64,000 bases of DNA from Torymus aiolomorphi (Eukaryota; Arthropoda; Insecta; Hymenoptera; Torymidae), in assembly GCA_036365515.1 (NCBI GenBank), contig CM070876.1:101990310-102054309 (forward strand), given 5' to 3'. Positions 34,741 to 48,115 of this stretch are shown one piece after another. The notes under the pieces are model-generated. The model was not told the DNA's origin and ran no database searches. It saw only the letters and a program-made list of their open reading frames with translations. Numbering within the stretch: the stretch's first letter is position 1; every line of letters begins with the position of its first letter. The position numbers and the translations under genes are program-made.

Positions 34741-37519
34741 GACGACGATTGCAGATTCATTTCATACGAAAATGATTCTATCCTTGAATCCTGTATTTAT
34801 TAGGTTAATTTGATAAACAACCTTAACATCAACTCTTGATGATGAAGAAGATTTTTATTTCCAATTAATAAATAATTTGGGATTGCATATAGCGTATTCT
34901 GTGATAGGACGGAGATTTCTTTTCGAATAAATAAGTAAATCGGGATTAATTATTCAAATTTTTTAATTTTAGTAATGCCATATTATTATAAGTTTACTGA
35001 ATTTGCCTGAATGCGGGAATTATTCATTTGTGGCATTCCAATTATTCAACCGGCAAACTGAGAAAGCAAGTCGCTGAGTGCGGCATTGATTTATTTCGAC
35101 AACAAACAATCCTATTGACAAATAAATGATGATATTCATAATCACAGCGACCGTCATTTCCAAGTGGAAAAGGTGTTTAGTCACAGAACTGAAAATCTGC
35201 CTCGCTTTCGGTATCCGCCGCTACTCCCGCGCTTCTGATGTAGCCTACGGCAAGGAAGCACCCTCGAGCGCTGAGCGTGCTCCCCACCCGTAGACCTCAA
35301 CCCGGAATTAGACGTCGATTGGTGGTTCATTTCATACGAAAATGATTCTCTCTTGAATTCTGTATTTATTAAATTAATTTGATAAGCAACCTTAATATCA
35401 ACTCTTGATGATGGGAAAGATTTTTATTTCCAATAAATAAATCAATAATTTGGGATTGCATATAGTGTATCCTGTGATAGGACGGTAATTTCTTTTCGAA
35501 TAAATAAGTAAATCGGAATTGATTATTCAAATTTTCTAATTGTAGTAATGCCATATTATTATAATACTTAATTTGCCAGAATTCGGGAATTATTCATTTG
35601 TGGCATTTCAATTATTCACCCGGCAAACAGCGAAAGCAAGTCACTGAGAGCGGCATCGATTTATTTCGACAACAAACAATCCTATTGACAAATAATTGAA
35701 GATATTCAAAATCACAGCTGCCATCTGTTCCAAGTGGAAAAGGTGTTTAGTCGCAGAACTGAAAATCTGCCTCGCATTCCGTATCCGCCGCTAGTCCCGC
35801 GCTTCTCATGTAGCCTACGGCTGGGGTGCACGCTCGAGCGCTGAGCGTGCTCCCCACCCGCAGGCCTCAACCCGGAATTAGACGACGATTGGAGGTTCAT
35901 TTCATACGATAATGATTCTATCCTTGAATCCTGTATTTATTAGGTTAATTTGATAAACAACCTTCATATAAAATCTTGATGATGGAAAAGATTTTTATTT
36001 CAAATAAATAAATAAATAATTTGGGATTGCATATAGCGTATTCTGTGATAGGACGGAGATTTCTTTTCGAATAAATAAGTAAATCGGGATTGATTATTCA
36101 AATTTTCTCGTTGTAGTAATGCCATATTATTATAATCCTTAATTTCCGAGAATTCGGGAATTATTCATTCGTGGCATCTCAATTATTCACCCGGCAAACA
36201 GCGAATGCAAGTCGCTGAGAGCGGCATTGATTTATTTCGACAACAAGCAATCCTATTGACAAATAAATGAAGATATTCATAATCACAGCTGCCATCTGTT
36301 CCAAGTGGAAAAGATGTTTAGTCGCAGAACTGAAAATCTGCCTCGCTTTCCGTATCCGCCGGTAGTCCTGCGCTTCTGATGTAGCCTACGGCTACAACCC
36401 GAAATTAGACGTCGATTGGAGGTTCATTTTATACGAAAACGATTCTATCCTTGAGTCCTGTATTTATTAGGTTAATTTGATAAATAACCTCAATATCAAC
36501 TCTTGATGATGGAAAATATTTTAATTTCCAATACATAAATAAATAATTTGGCAGTGCATGTAGCGTATCCTGTGATAGGACGGAGGTTTCTTTTCGAATA
36601 ATTAAGTAAATCGGGATTGTATATTCAAATTTTCTAATTCTAGTAATGCCCTATTATTCTAAGTTTACTTAATTTGCCAGAATACGGGAATTATTCATTC
36701 GTGGCATTTCAATTATTCCGCTGGCAAACTGCGAAGGCAAGTCGCTGAGGGCGGCACTGATTTATTTCGACAATAAACAATCCTGTTGACAAATAAATGA
36801 AGATATTCATAATCACAGTTGCCGTCTGGTCCAAGTGGAACAGGTGTTTAATCACAGAACTGAAAATCTGCATCGCTTTCCGTATCCGCCGCTAGTCCCG
36901 CGCTTCTGATGTAGCCTGCGGCTGGGGAGCACGCTCGAGCGCTGAGCGTGTTCCCCACCCGTAGGCCTCAACCCGGAATTAGACGTCGATTGGAGGTTCA
37001 TTTCATACGAAAATGATTCTATCCTTGAATCCTGTATTTATTAGATTAATTTGATAAACAACCTTGGCATCAACTCTTGATGATTGAAAAGATTTTTATT
37101 TCCAATAAATAAATCAATAATTTGGGATTGCATATAGCGTATTCTGTAATAGGCCGGAGATTTCTTTTCGAATAAATTAGTAAATCGGGATTGATTATTC
37201 AAATTTTCTAATTGTAGTAATGTCATATTATTATAATACTTAATTTGCCAGAATTCGGGAATTATTCATTTGTGGCATTTCAATTATTCACCCGGCAAAC
37301 AGCGAAAGCAAGTCACTGAGAGCGGTATCGATTTATTTCGACAACAAACAATCCTATTGACAAATAATTGAAGATATTCAAAATCACAGCTGCCATCTGT
37401 TCCAAGTGGAAAAGGTGTTTAGTCGCAGAACTGAAAATCTGCCTCGCATTCCGTATCCGCCGCTAGTCCCGCGCTTCTCATGTAGCCTACGGCTGGGGTG
37501 CACGCTCGAGCGCTGAGCG

Positions 37520-40500
37520 TGCTCCCCACCCGTAGACCTCAACCCGGAATTAGACGTCGATTGGTGGTTCATTTCATACGAAAATGATTCTCTCCTTGAA
37601 TCCTGTATTTATTAGGTTAATTTGATAAACAACCTTAACATCAACTCTTGATGATGAAGAAGATTTTTATTTCCAATTAATAAATAATTTGGGATTGCAT
37701 ATAGCGTATTCTGTGATAGGACGGAGATTTCTTTTCGAATAAATAAGTAAATCGGGATTAATTATTCAAATTTTTTAATTTTAGTAATGCCATATTATTA
37801 TAAGTTTACTGAATTGGCCTGAATGCGGGAATTATTCATTTGTGGCATTCCAATTATTCAACCGGCAAACTGAGAAAGCAAGTCGCTGAGTGCGGCATTG
37901 ATTTATTTCGACAACAAACAATCCTATTGACAAATAAATGATGATATTCATAATCACAGCGACCGTCATTTCCAAGTGGAAAAGGTGTTTAGTCACAGAA
38001 CTGAAAATCTGCCTCGCTTTCGGTATCCGCCGCTACTCCCGCGCTTCTGATGTAGCCTACGGCAAGGAAGCACCCTCGAGCGCTGAGCGTGCTCCCCACC
38101 CGTAGACCTCAACCCGGAATTAGACGTCGATTGGTGGTTCATTTCATACGAAAATGATTCTCTCTTGAATTCTGTATTTATTAAATTAATTTGATAAGCA
38201 ACCTTAATATCAACTCTTGATGATGGAAAAGATTTTTTTGCAATAAATAAATAAATAATTTGTGATTGCATATAGCGTATTCTGTGATGGGACGGAGATT
38301 TCTTTTCGAATAAATAAGTAAATCGGGATTGATTATTCAAATTTTCTCATTGTAGTAATGCCAATTATTATAATCCTTAATTTGCTAGAATTCGGGAATT
38401 ATTCATTCGTGGCATTTCAATTATTCACCCGGCAAACAGCGAAGGCAAGTCGCTGAGAGCGGCATTGATTTATTTCGACAACAAACAATCCTATTGACAA
38501 ATAAATGATGATATTCATAATCACAGCGACCGTCATTTCCAAGTGGAAAAGGTGTTTAGTCACAGAACTGAAAATCTGCCTCGCTTTCGGTATCCGCCGC
38601 TACTCCCGCGCTTCTGATGTAGCCTACGGCAAGGAAGCACCCTCGAGCGCTGAGCGTGCTCCCCACCCGTAGACCTCAACCCGGAATTAGACGACGATTG
38701 CAGATTCATTTCATACGAAAATGATTCTATCCTTGAATCCTGTATTTATTAGGTTAATTTGATAAACAACCTTAACATCAACTCTTGATGATGAAGAAGA
38801 TTTTTATTTCCAATTAATAAATAATTTGGGATTGCATATAGCGTATTCTGTGATAGGACGGAGATTTCTTTTCGAATAAATAAGTAAATCGGGATTAATT
38901 ATTCAAATTTTTTAATTTTAGTAATGCCATATTATTATAAGTTTACTGAATTTGCCTGAATGCGGGAATTATTCATTTGTGGCATTCCAATTATTCAACC
39001 GGCAAACTGAGAAAGCAAGTCGCTGAGTGCGGCATTGATTTATTTCGACAACAAACAATCCTATTGACAAATAAATGATGATATTCATAATCACAGCGAC
39101 CGTCATTTCCAAGTGGAAAAGGTGTTTAGTCACAGAACTGAAAATCTGCCTCGCTTTCGGTATCCGCCGCTACTCCCGCGCTTCTGATGTAGCCTACGGC
39201 AAGGAAGCACCCTCGAGCGCTGAGCGTGCTCCCCACCCGTAGACCTCAACCCGGAATTAGACGTCGATTGGTGGTTCATTTCATACGAAAATGATTCTCT
39301 CTTGAATTCTGTATTTATTAAATTAATTTGATAAGCAACCTTAATATCAACTCTTGATGATGGGAAAGATTTTTATTTCCAATAAATAAATCAATAATTT
39401 GGGATTGCATATAGTGTATCCTGTGATAGGACGGTAATTTCTTTTCGAATAAATAAGTAAATCGGAATTGATTATTCAAATTTTCTAATTGTAGTAATGC
39501 CATATTATTATAATACTTAATTTGCCAGAATTCGGGAATTATTCATTTGTGGCATTTCAATTATTCACCCGGCAAACAGCGAAACAAGTCACTGAGGGCG
39601 GCATCGATTTATTTCGACAACAAACAATCCTATTGACAAATAATTGAAGATATTCATAATCACAGCTGCCTTCTGTTCCAAGTGGAAAAGGTGTTTAGTC
39701 GCAGAACTGAAAATCTGCCTGGCATTCCGTATCCGCCGCTAGTCCCGCGCTTCTCATGTAGCCTACGGCTGCCGAGCACGCTCGAGCGCTGAGCGTGCTC
39801 CCCACCCGCAGGCCTCAACCCGAAATTAGACGTCGATTGGAGGTTCATTTCATACGAAAACGACTCTGTCCTTGAATTCTGTATTTATTAGGTTAATTTG
39901 ATAAACGACCTCAATATCATCTCTTGATGATGGAAAAGATTTTAATTTCCAATAAATAAATAATTTGCTAGTGCATGTCGCGTATCCTGCGATAGGACGG
40001 AGGCTTCTTTTCGAATAAATAAGTAAATCGGGATTGATTATTCAAATTTTGTAATTGTAGTAATGCCATATTATTCTAAGTTTACTTAATTTGCCAGAAT
40101 ACGGGAATTATTCATTCGTGGCATTTCAATTATTCCGCCGGCAAACTGCGAAGGCAAGCCGCTGAGAGCAGCATTGATTTATTTCGACAATAAACAATCC
40201 TGTTGACAAATAAATGAAGATATTCATAATCACAGTTGCCGTCTGGTCCAAGTGGAACTGGTGTTTAGTCGCAGAACTGAAAATCTGCCTCGCTTTCCGT
40301 ATCCGCCGCTAGTCCCGCGCTTCTGATGTAGCCTGCGGCTGGGGAGCACGCTCGAGCGCTGAGCGTGTTCCCCACCCGTAGGCCTCAACCCGGAATTAGA
40401 CGTCGATTGGAGGTTCATTTCATACGAAAATGATTCTATCCTTGAATCCTGTATTTATTAGGTTAATTTGATAAACAACCTTGGCATCAACTCTTGATGA

Positions 40501-42070
40501 TTGAAAAGATTTTTATTTCCAATAAATAAATCAATAATTTGGGATTGCATATAGCGTATTCTGTGATAGGCCGGAGATTTCTTTTCGAATAAATTAGTAA
40601 ATCGGGATTGATTATTCAAATTTTCTAATTGTAGTAATGTCATATTATTATAATACTTAATTTGCCAGAATTCGGGAATTATTCATTTGTGGCATTTCAA
40701 TTATTCACCCGGCAAACAGCGAAAGCAAGTCACTGAGAGCGGCATCGATTTATTTCGACAACAAACAATCCTATTGACAAATAATTGAAGATATTCAAAA
40801 TCACAGCTGCCATCTGTTCCAAGTGGAAAAGGTGTTTAGTCGCAGAACTGAAAATCTGCCTCGCATTCCGTATCCGCCGCTAGTCCCGCGCTTCTCATGT
40901 AGCCTACGGCTGGGGTGCACGCTCGAGCGCTGAGCGTGCTCCCCACCCGCAGGCCTCAACCCGGAATTAGACGACGATTGGAGGTTCATTTCATACGATA
41001 ATGATTCTATCCTTGAATCCTGTATTTATTAGGTTAATTTGATAAACAACCTTCATATAAACTCTTGATGATGGAAAAGATTTTTATTTCAAATAAATAA
41101 ATAAATAATTTGGGATTGCATATAGCGTATTCTGTGATAGGACGGAGATTTCTTTTCGAATAAATAAGTAAATCGGGATTGATTATTCAAATTTTCTCGT
41201 TGTAGTAATGCCATATTATTATAATCCTTAATTTCCGAGAATTCGGGAATTATTCATTCGTGGCATCTCAATTATTCACCCGGCAAACAGCGAATGCAAG
41301 TCGCTGAGAGCGGCATTGATTTATTTCGACAACAAGCAATCCTATTGACAAATAAATGAAGATATTCATAATCACAGCTGCCATCTGTTCCAAGTGGAAA
41401 AGATGTTTAGTCGCAGAACTGAAAATCTGCCTCGCTTTCCGTATCCGCCGGTAGTCCTGCGCTTCTGATGTAGCCTACGGCTACAACCCGAAATTAGACG
41501 TCGATTGGAGGTTCATTTTATACGAAAACGATTCTATCCTTGAGTCCTGTATTTATTAGGTTAATTTGATAAACAACCTCAATATCAACTCTTGATGATG
41601 GAAAATATTTTAATTTCCAATACATAAATAAATAATTTGGCAGTGCATGTAGCGTATCCTGTGATAGGACGGAGGTTTCTTTTCGAATAATTAAGTAAAT
41701 CGGGATTGTATATTCAAATTTTCTAATTCTAGTAATGCCCTATTATTCTAAGTTTACTTAATTTGCCAGAATACGGGAATTATTCATTCGTGGCATTTCA
41801 ATTATTCCGCTGGCAAACTGCGAAGGCAAGTCGCTGAGGGCGGCACTGATTTATTTCGACAATAAACAATCCTGTTGACAAATAAATGAAGATATTCATA
41901 ATCACAGTTGCCGTCTGGTCCAAGTGGAACAGGTGTTTAATCACAGAACTGAAAATCTGCATCGCTTTCCGTATCCGCCGCTAGTCCCGCGCTTCTGATG
42001 TAGCCTGCGGCTGGGGAGCACGCTCGAGCGCTGAGCGTGTTCCCCACCCGTAGGCCACAACCCGGAATTA
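37520..42070. repeat. Eight-monomer block, copy 2
   Basis: Near-identical to 30190-34740. Differences I saw are very few (for example ATAAAATC versus ATAAACTC near 33725/41055, and GGCCTC versus GGCCAC near 34725/42055). Confidence 0.85.
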
Positions 42071-45000
42071 GACGTCGATTGGAGGTTCATTTCATACGAA
42101 AATGATTCTATCCTTGAATCCTGTATTTATTAGATTAATTTGATAAACAACCTTGGCATCAACTCTTGATGATTGAAAAGATTTTTATTTCCAATAAATA
42201 AATCAATAATTTGGGATTGCATATAGCGTATTCTGTAATAGGCCGGAGATTTCTTTTCGAATAAATTAGTAAATCGGGATTGATTATTCAAATTTTCTAA
42301 TTGTAGTAATGTCATATTATTATAATACTTAATTTGCCAGAATTCGGGAATTATTCATTTGTGGCATTTCAATTATTCACCCGGCAAACAGCGAAAGCAA
42401 GTCACTGAGAGCGGTATCGATTTATTTCGACAACAAACAATCCTATTGACAAATAATTGAAGATATTCAAAATCACAGCTGCCATCTGTTCCAAGTGGAA
42501 AAGGTGTTTAGTCGCAGAACTGAAAATCTGCCTCGCATTCCGTATCCGCCGCTAGTCCCGCGCTTCTCATGTAGCCTACGGCTGGGGTGCACGCTCGAGC
42601 GCTGAGCGTGCTCCCCACCCGCAGGCCTCAACCCGGAATTAGACGACGATTGGAGGTTCATTTCATACGATAATGACTCTATCCTTGAATTCTGTATTTA
42701 TTAGATTATTTTGATAAACAACATTCATATCAACTCTTGATGATGGTAAAGATTTTTATTTCCAATAAATAAATAAATAATTCGGGATTGCATGTAGTGT
42801 ATCCTGTGATAGGACGGTGATTTCTTTTCGAATAAATAAGTAAATCGGGATTAATTATTCAAATTTTTTAATTTTAGTTATGCCATATTATTATAAGTTT
42901 ACTGAATTTGCCAGAATTCGGGATTTCTTCATTCGTGGCATTTCAATTATTCACCCGGCAAACTGAGAATGCAAGACGCTTGGAGCGGCATTAATTTATT
43001 TCGACAACAAACAATACTATTGACAAATAAATGAAGATATTCATAGTCACAGCTGCCATCTGTTCCAAGCGGAAAAGGTGTTTAGTCGCAGAACTGAAAA
43101 TCTGCCTCGCTTTCCGTATCTGCCGGTAGTACAGCGCTTCTGATGTAGCCTACGGGTGCGGAGCACGCTCGAACGCTGAGCGTGCACCCCATCAGTAGGC
43201 CTCAACTCCGAATTAGATGTCGATTGGAGGTTCATTTCATACGAAAATGATTCTATCCTTGAATCCTGTATTTATTAGGTTAATTTGATAAACAACCTTA
43301 ATATCAACTCTTGATGATGGTAAAGATTTTTATTTCCAATAAATAAATAAATAATTCGGAATTGCATGTAGCGTATGCTGTGATAGGACGGAGATTTCTT
43401 TTCGAATAAATGAGTAAATCGGGATTAATTATTCAAATTTTCTAATTTTAGTAATGCCATATTATTATAAGTTTACTGAATTTGCCAGAATTCGGGAATT
43501 ATTCATTCGTGCCATTTCAATTATCACCCGGCAAACTGAGAAGGCAAGTCGCTGAGAGCGGCATTGATTTATTACGACAATAAACAATCCTGTTGACAAA
43601 TAAATGAAGATATTCATAATCACAGCTGCCGTCTGTTCCAAGTGGAAAAGGTTTAGTCGCAGGACTGAAAATCTGCCTCGCTTTCCGTATCTGCCGGTAG
43701 TACAGCGCTTCTGATGTAGCCTACGGGTGCGGAGCACGCTCGAGCGCTGAGCGTGCTCCCCACCCGCAGGCCTCAACCCGGAATTAGACGTCGAATGGAG
43801 GTGCATTTCATACGAAAACGTTTCTGTCCCTGAATCATGTATTTATTAGGTTAATTTGATAAACAACCTTAATATCAACTCTTGACGATGGAAAAGATTT
43901 TTATTTCAAATAAATAAATAATTTAGGAGTGCATGTAGTGTATCCTGTGATAGGTCGGAGGTTTCTTTTCGAATAAATAAGTAAATCGGGATTGATTATT
44001 CAAATTTTCTAATTGTAGTAATGCCATATTATTCTAAGTTTACTTAATTTGCCAGAATACGGGAATTATTCAATCGCGGCATTTCAATTATTCCGCCGAC
44101 AAACTGCGAAGGCAAGTCGCTGAGAGCGGCATTGATTTATTTCGACATTAAACAATCATGTTGACAAATAAATGAAGATATTCATAGTCACAGTTGCCGT
44201 CTGGTCCAAGTGGAAAAGGTGTTTAGTCGCAGAACTGAAAATCTGCCTCGTTTTCCGTATCTGCCGGTAGTACAGCGCTTCTGATGTAGCCTACGGATGT
44301 GGAGCACGCTCGAGGGCTGAGCGTGCTCCCCACCCGTAGGCCTCAACTCGGAATTAGATGTCGATTGGAGGTTCATTTCATACGAAAATGATTCTATCCT
44401 TGAATCATGTATTTATTAGGTTAATTTGATAAACAACTTCAATATCAACTCTTGATGATTGAATAGATTTTTATTTCCAATAAATAAATAAATAATTTGG
44501 GAGTGCATGTAACGTATCATGTGATAGGACGGATGTTTTTTTCGTATAAATAAGTAAATCGGGATTGATTATTCAAATTTTCTAATTGTAGTAATGCCAT
44601 ATTATTCTAAGTTTACTTAATTTGCCAGAATACGGGAATTATTCATTCGTGGCATTTCAATTATTCCGCCGGCAAACTGGGAAGGCAAATCGCTGAGAGC
44701 GGCATTGATTTATTTCGACAATAAACAATCCTGTTGACAATTAAATGACGATATTTATAATCACAGTTGCCGTCTGGTCCAAGTGGAACAGGTGTTTAGT
44801 CGCAGAACTGAAAATCTGCCTCGCTTTCCGTATCCGCCGCTAGTCCCGCGCTTCTGATGTAGCCTACGGCTGGGGAGCACGCTCGAACGCTGAGCGTGCT
44901 CCCCACCCGTTGGCCTCAATCCGGAATTAGACGTCGATTGGTGGTTCATTTCATACGAAAATCATTCTATCCTTGAATTCTGTATTTATTCGATTAATTT

Positions 45001-46008
45001 GATAAACAACCTTAATATCATCTCTTGATGATGGAAAAGATTTTTATTTCCAATAAATGAATAAATAATTTGGGATTGCATATAGTGTATCCTGTGATGG
45101 GACGGAGATTTCTTTTCGATTAGATAAGTAAATCGGGATTAATTATTCAAATTTTCTAATTTTAGTAATGCCATATTATTATAAGTTTACTGAATTTGCC
45201 AGAATTCGTGATTTATTCATTCGTGGCATTTCAATTATTCACCCGGCAAACTGAGAAGGCAAGACGTATGGAGCGGCATTAATTTATTTCGACAACAAAC
45301 AATCCTGTTGACAAATAAATGAAGATATTCATAATCACAGCTGCCATCTGTTCCAAGTGGAAAAGGTGTTTAGGCGCAGAACTGAAAATCTGCCTCGCTT
45401 TACGTATCCGCCGTTAGTCCCGCGCTTCTGATGTAGCCTGCGGCTGGGGAGCACGCTCGAGCGCTGAGCGTGCTCCCCACCTGCAGGCCTCAACCCGGAA
45501 TTAGACGTCGATTGGAGGTTCATTTCATACGAAAATGATTCTATCCTTGAATCCTGTATTTATTAGGTTAATTTGACAAACAACCTTAACATCAACTCTT
45601 GATGATGGAAAAGATTTTTATTTCAAATAAATAAATAAATAATTTGGGAGTGCATGTAGCGTATCCTGTGATAGGACGGAGGTTTCTTTTCGAATAAATA
45701 AGTAAATTGGGATTGATTATTCAAATTTTCTAATTGTAGTAATGCCATATTATTCTAAGTTTACTTAATTTGCCAGAATACTGGAATTATTCATTCGTGG
45801 CATTTCAATTATTCCGCCGACAAACTGCGAAGGCAAGTCGCTGAGAGCGGCATTGATTTATTTCGACATTAAACAATCATGTTGACAAATAAATGAAGAT
45901 ATTCATAGTCACAGTTGCCGTCTGGTCCAAGTGGAAAAGGTGTTTAGTCGCAGAACTGAAAATCTGCCATCTTTCCGTATCTGCCGGTAGTACAGCGCTT
46001 CTGATGTA

Positions 46009-46061
46009 GCCTACGGGTGGGGAGCACGCTCGAGCGCTTAGCGTGCTCCCCACCCGTAGGC
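46009..46061. repeat. Satellite hairpin, perfect 22-bp arms
   Basis: Arms 46009-46030 and 46040-46061 are exact reverse complements around the nine-base loop CGAGCGCTT. It lies in the last complete monomer of the array. Confidence 0.9.
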
Positions 46062-46352
46062 CTCAACCCGGAATTAGACTTCGATTGGTGGTTCATTTTA
46101 TACGAATATGGTTCTATCCTTGAATCCTGTATTTATTAGATTAATTTGATAAACAACCATAATATCAACTCTTGATGATGGAAAAAATTTTTATTTCCAA
46201 TAAATAAATAAATAATTTGGGATTTCGTATAGCGAATCCTGTGACTGGAGGAAGTTTTCTTTTCCACTATATAAGTAATTTGGACTTACATTTATCGTAT
46301 CCTGTGATAAGACGAAATTTTCTTTTCCAATAAACAAGTAATTCGGAGTTGA

Positions 46353-46790
46353 TTATTCAAATAAACCCTTCTGTGTTAGACCCTAGGGCTCAGAATGTTT
46401 TCTTTTTGTGCTGAAAGAAAGTGCTACGCAAGAATACAAAAACTATGTATGATTTTTTCTGTAATCTAAAAAGTTTAATATTAATTTCATGTTTACGCCT
46501 TTAACACGTTGTCTTATGGGTCATCACTTTTTCCACGGTTTTATTTAAGATAGTGTTGAAAACGGTCTGACTTTGATAAAACTTTAAGAAATGTATATGT
46601 AATAACCCATAAATATTATGCATCCATTCAAATGTTGATTCACTATCTTTTAGAGTGAATATAAGCAAATCAATAAAATGGTTTAGGCTCAGCCGATCAT
46701 TGTACACACGATTTGGCATCTTGGCAAAGAGATTAGGAAGTTTGCGCAATCTCAAATGATGCGTTCGGTGTTCATAGACAATCTGCGATC
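46353..46790. other. DNA after the satellite array
   Basis: AT-rich. A 102-residue minus-strand open frame (46501-46809) ends inside the next hairpin and has no recognised domain. Confidence 0.4.
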
Positions 46791-46919
46791 CCAGATTTAG
46801 CGGTGCCATCTGTAAATACCGTGCGGTGGGCCCATAAGAACTATTCTCCTGTCCGCACCGGTGATTTAGTTCTTATCGGCCTACCGCACAGGATGAATAG
46901 ATGGCGCACTAAACCTGGA
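46791..46919. mobile_element. Foldback with ~53-bp arms
   Basis: 46791-46843 pairs with 46867-46919 with a few mismatches (CCAGATTTAG...ATAAGAACTA against TAGTTCTTAT...CTAAACCTGG), with a 23-base turn. Confidence 0.7.
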
Positions 46920-47089
46920 ATCACAGATACTCAATGCTTTATGTGAAAATGTCAGTAGATCTTTATATTTTGTAATAATGAATTAGAGCTGCAGAATCAT
47001 CATCTTTATTCGACGGCTCCACTAACTAATTTTTATTATTTGCATGTAAGTATATAGGTACAGTTCAAGCAAGCAGAAGAAAACTACCC

Positions 47090-47480
47090 AAAAGCGGTCA
47101 AACGATCGTGCGACGTTGCCAAATCGAAGTGCCTCCGAAATCAAAGACGACCGAACTCGTACTCGACTGATGGCGTAGGGATTGCGAGCGCGTGCGCTCT
47201 TACCGCGGCCGACGACCGCGGCCGACCGCGGCCAAACGCGAGCGAACGCGCTTATGTGTTCACGGCCGATGACATGAAGCCGCTGACAACAGCAGCAGAG
47301 GCGCGAGAGCGCAGCTAGCAGCAGCAGAGGCGCGAAAGCGCAGCCAGTAGCGTCGTCTTCGTCGCCGCACTCAACCCAAGTCCAGCGGAAATCCGGGTGC
47401 TTAGTGGGGCTGGTGCCACAAACGAGCATCGCATGAAGACCTGATGCCGCGGACGAGAACTCGTTGCCACAGCTCTTGCA
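47090..47480. other. CpG-rich segment
   Basis: GC-rich with many CGs and a repeated GCAGCAGCAGAGGCGCGA(G/A)AGCGCAG motif (near 47290 and 47322). It may be a promoter or first exon for the gene-like remnant to the right. Minus-strand ORFs here look fortuitous. Confidence 0.3.
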
Positions 47481-48115
47481 CTCTCACTCTCGCGGAGGAA
47501 CGAAGTTGTCAAAAAGCAAAAGCGCATAACCCCAAAATGTGGTTATTTTTGTTCTGGTAGGTACCTAATTGAGTGTATTGGTGCAGCGATGTCCACTGTT
47601 AGCTTGTTTTGAGTTGTTGCAATGCTCAATGAAAGTGATGGTTCGAGTTAATTGAACTGGAGGAGCGGAAGCTACTGTTAATAGAAATTGTGTAAATATT
47701 TATGTGAATGTGGAAATAAAGATTTTTGCTCTATATACCAGCAGTGGACAAAATGACAAGTGTGTAACTATGAAAAACTCTCTCCAAAGTGATTATAGTT
47801 GTGCACATGTAAGCATTTTACCAAGTAAACACTTAGATATACAGATTCAATGAAATTCTTAATGTAAGAAATTTTTGAAGAAATCATATTGTTTATATTT
47901 TGTATTGCAATGAACATCATAACAATAGAAGGGAAGATGGAGTTTATTTTTACTACTTAAGCAATGCTGAAATGACCCGATACTGATACGCTTATAGTGC
48001 ATTATGAAGATAACGAATCTTTTTAACTGCCTTCCAATAAGTCTGACCTAGTAGAGAAGAAGTTTGATGAATTTGAATATGCAGCTTTTCCGTCGAGTAA
48101 CAAAAACCATTATCA
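47481..48115. other. AT-rich DNA without a recognised gene
   Basis: No domain-bearing ORF. Confidence 0.4.

Larger units (their letters stand above)
27279..46352. repeat. Satellite array, ~571-bp monomer, about 33 copies
   Basis: The block TCTGATGTAGCCTAC (and close variants) recurs 34 times from about 27294 to 46002, usually 568-574 bp apart. Every monomer has the same landmarks: AAAATCTGCCTCGC, the GC-rich hairpin region, TTCATTTCATACGAAAA, an (AAAT)n patch and TTATTTCGACAA. The ends are ragged: the first monomer is partial at 27279, and the last degenerates from about 46200 with a small internal duplication. Monomers fall into sequence classes arranged in higher-order patterns. Repeated minus-strand ORFs of about 62 residues occur in many monomers but look incidental. 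Such arrays are typical of heterochromatin. Confidence 0.97.

Noticed and set aside
27279..46352. CRISPR-like array
   Set aside because: The repeats are ~571-bp monomers without short direct repeats and unique spacers, in a eukaryotic context. It is satellite DNA.
46501..46809. 102-residue minus-strand ORF
   Set aside because: It begins inside a foldback arm and shows no recognised motif; kept only as a note.
47022..47429. 135-residue minus-strand ORF in the CpG-rich segment
   Set aside because: Composition-driven open frame that reads Cys/Leu runs and a basic stretch. No domain.
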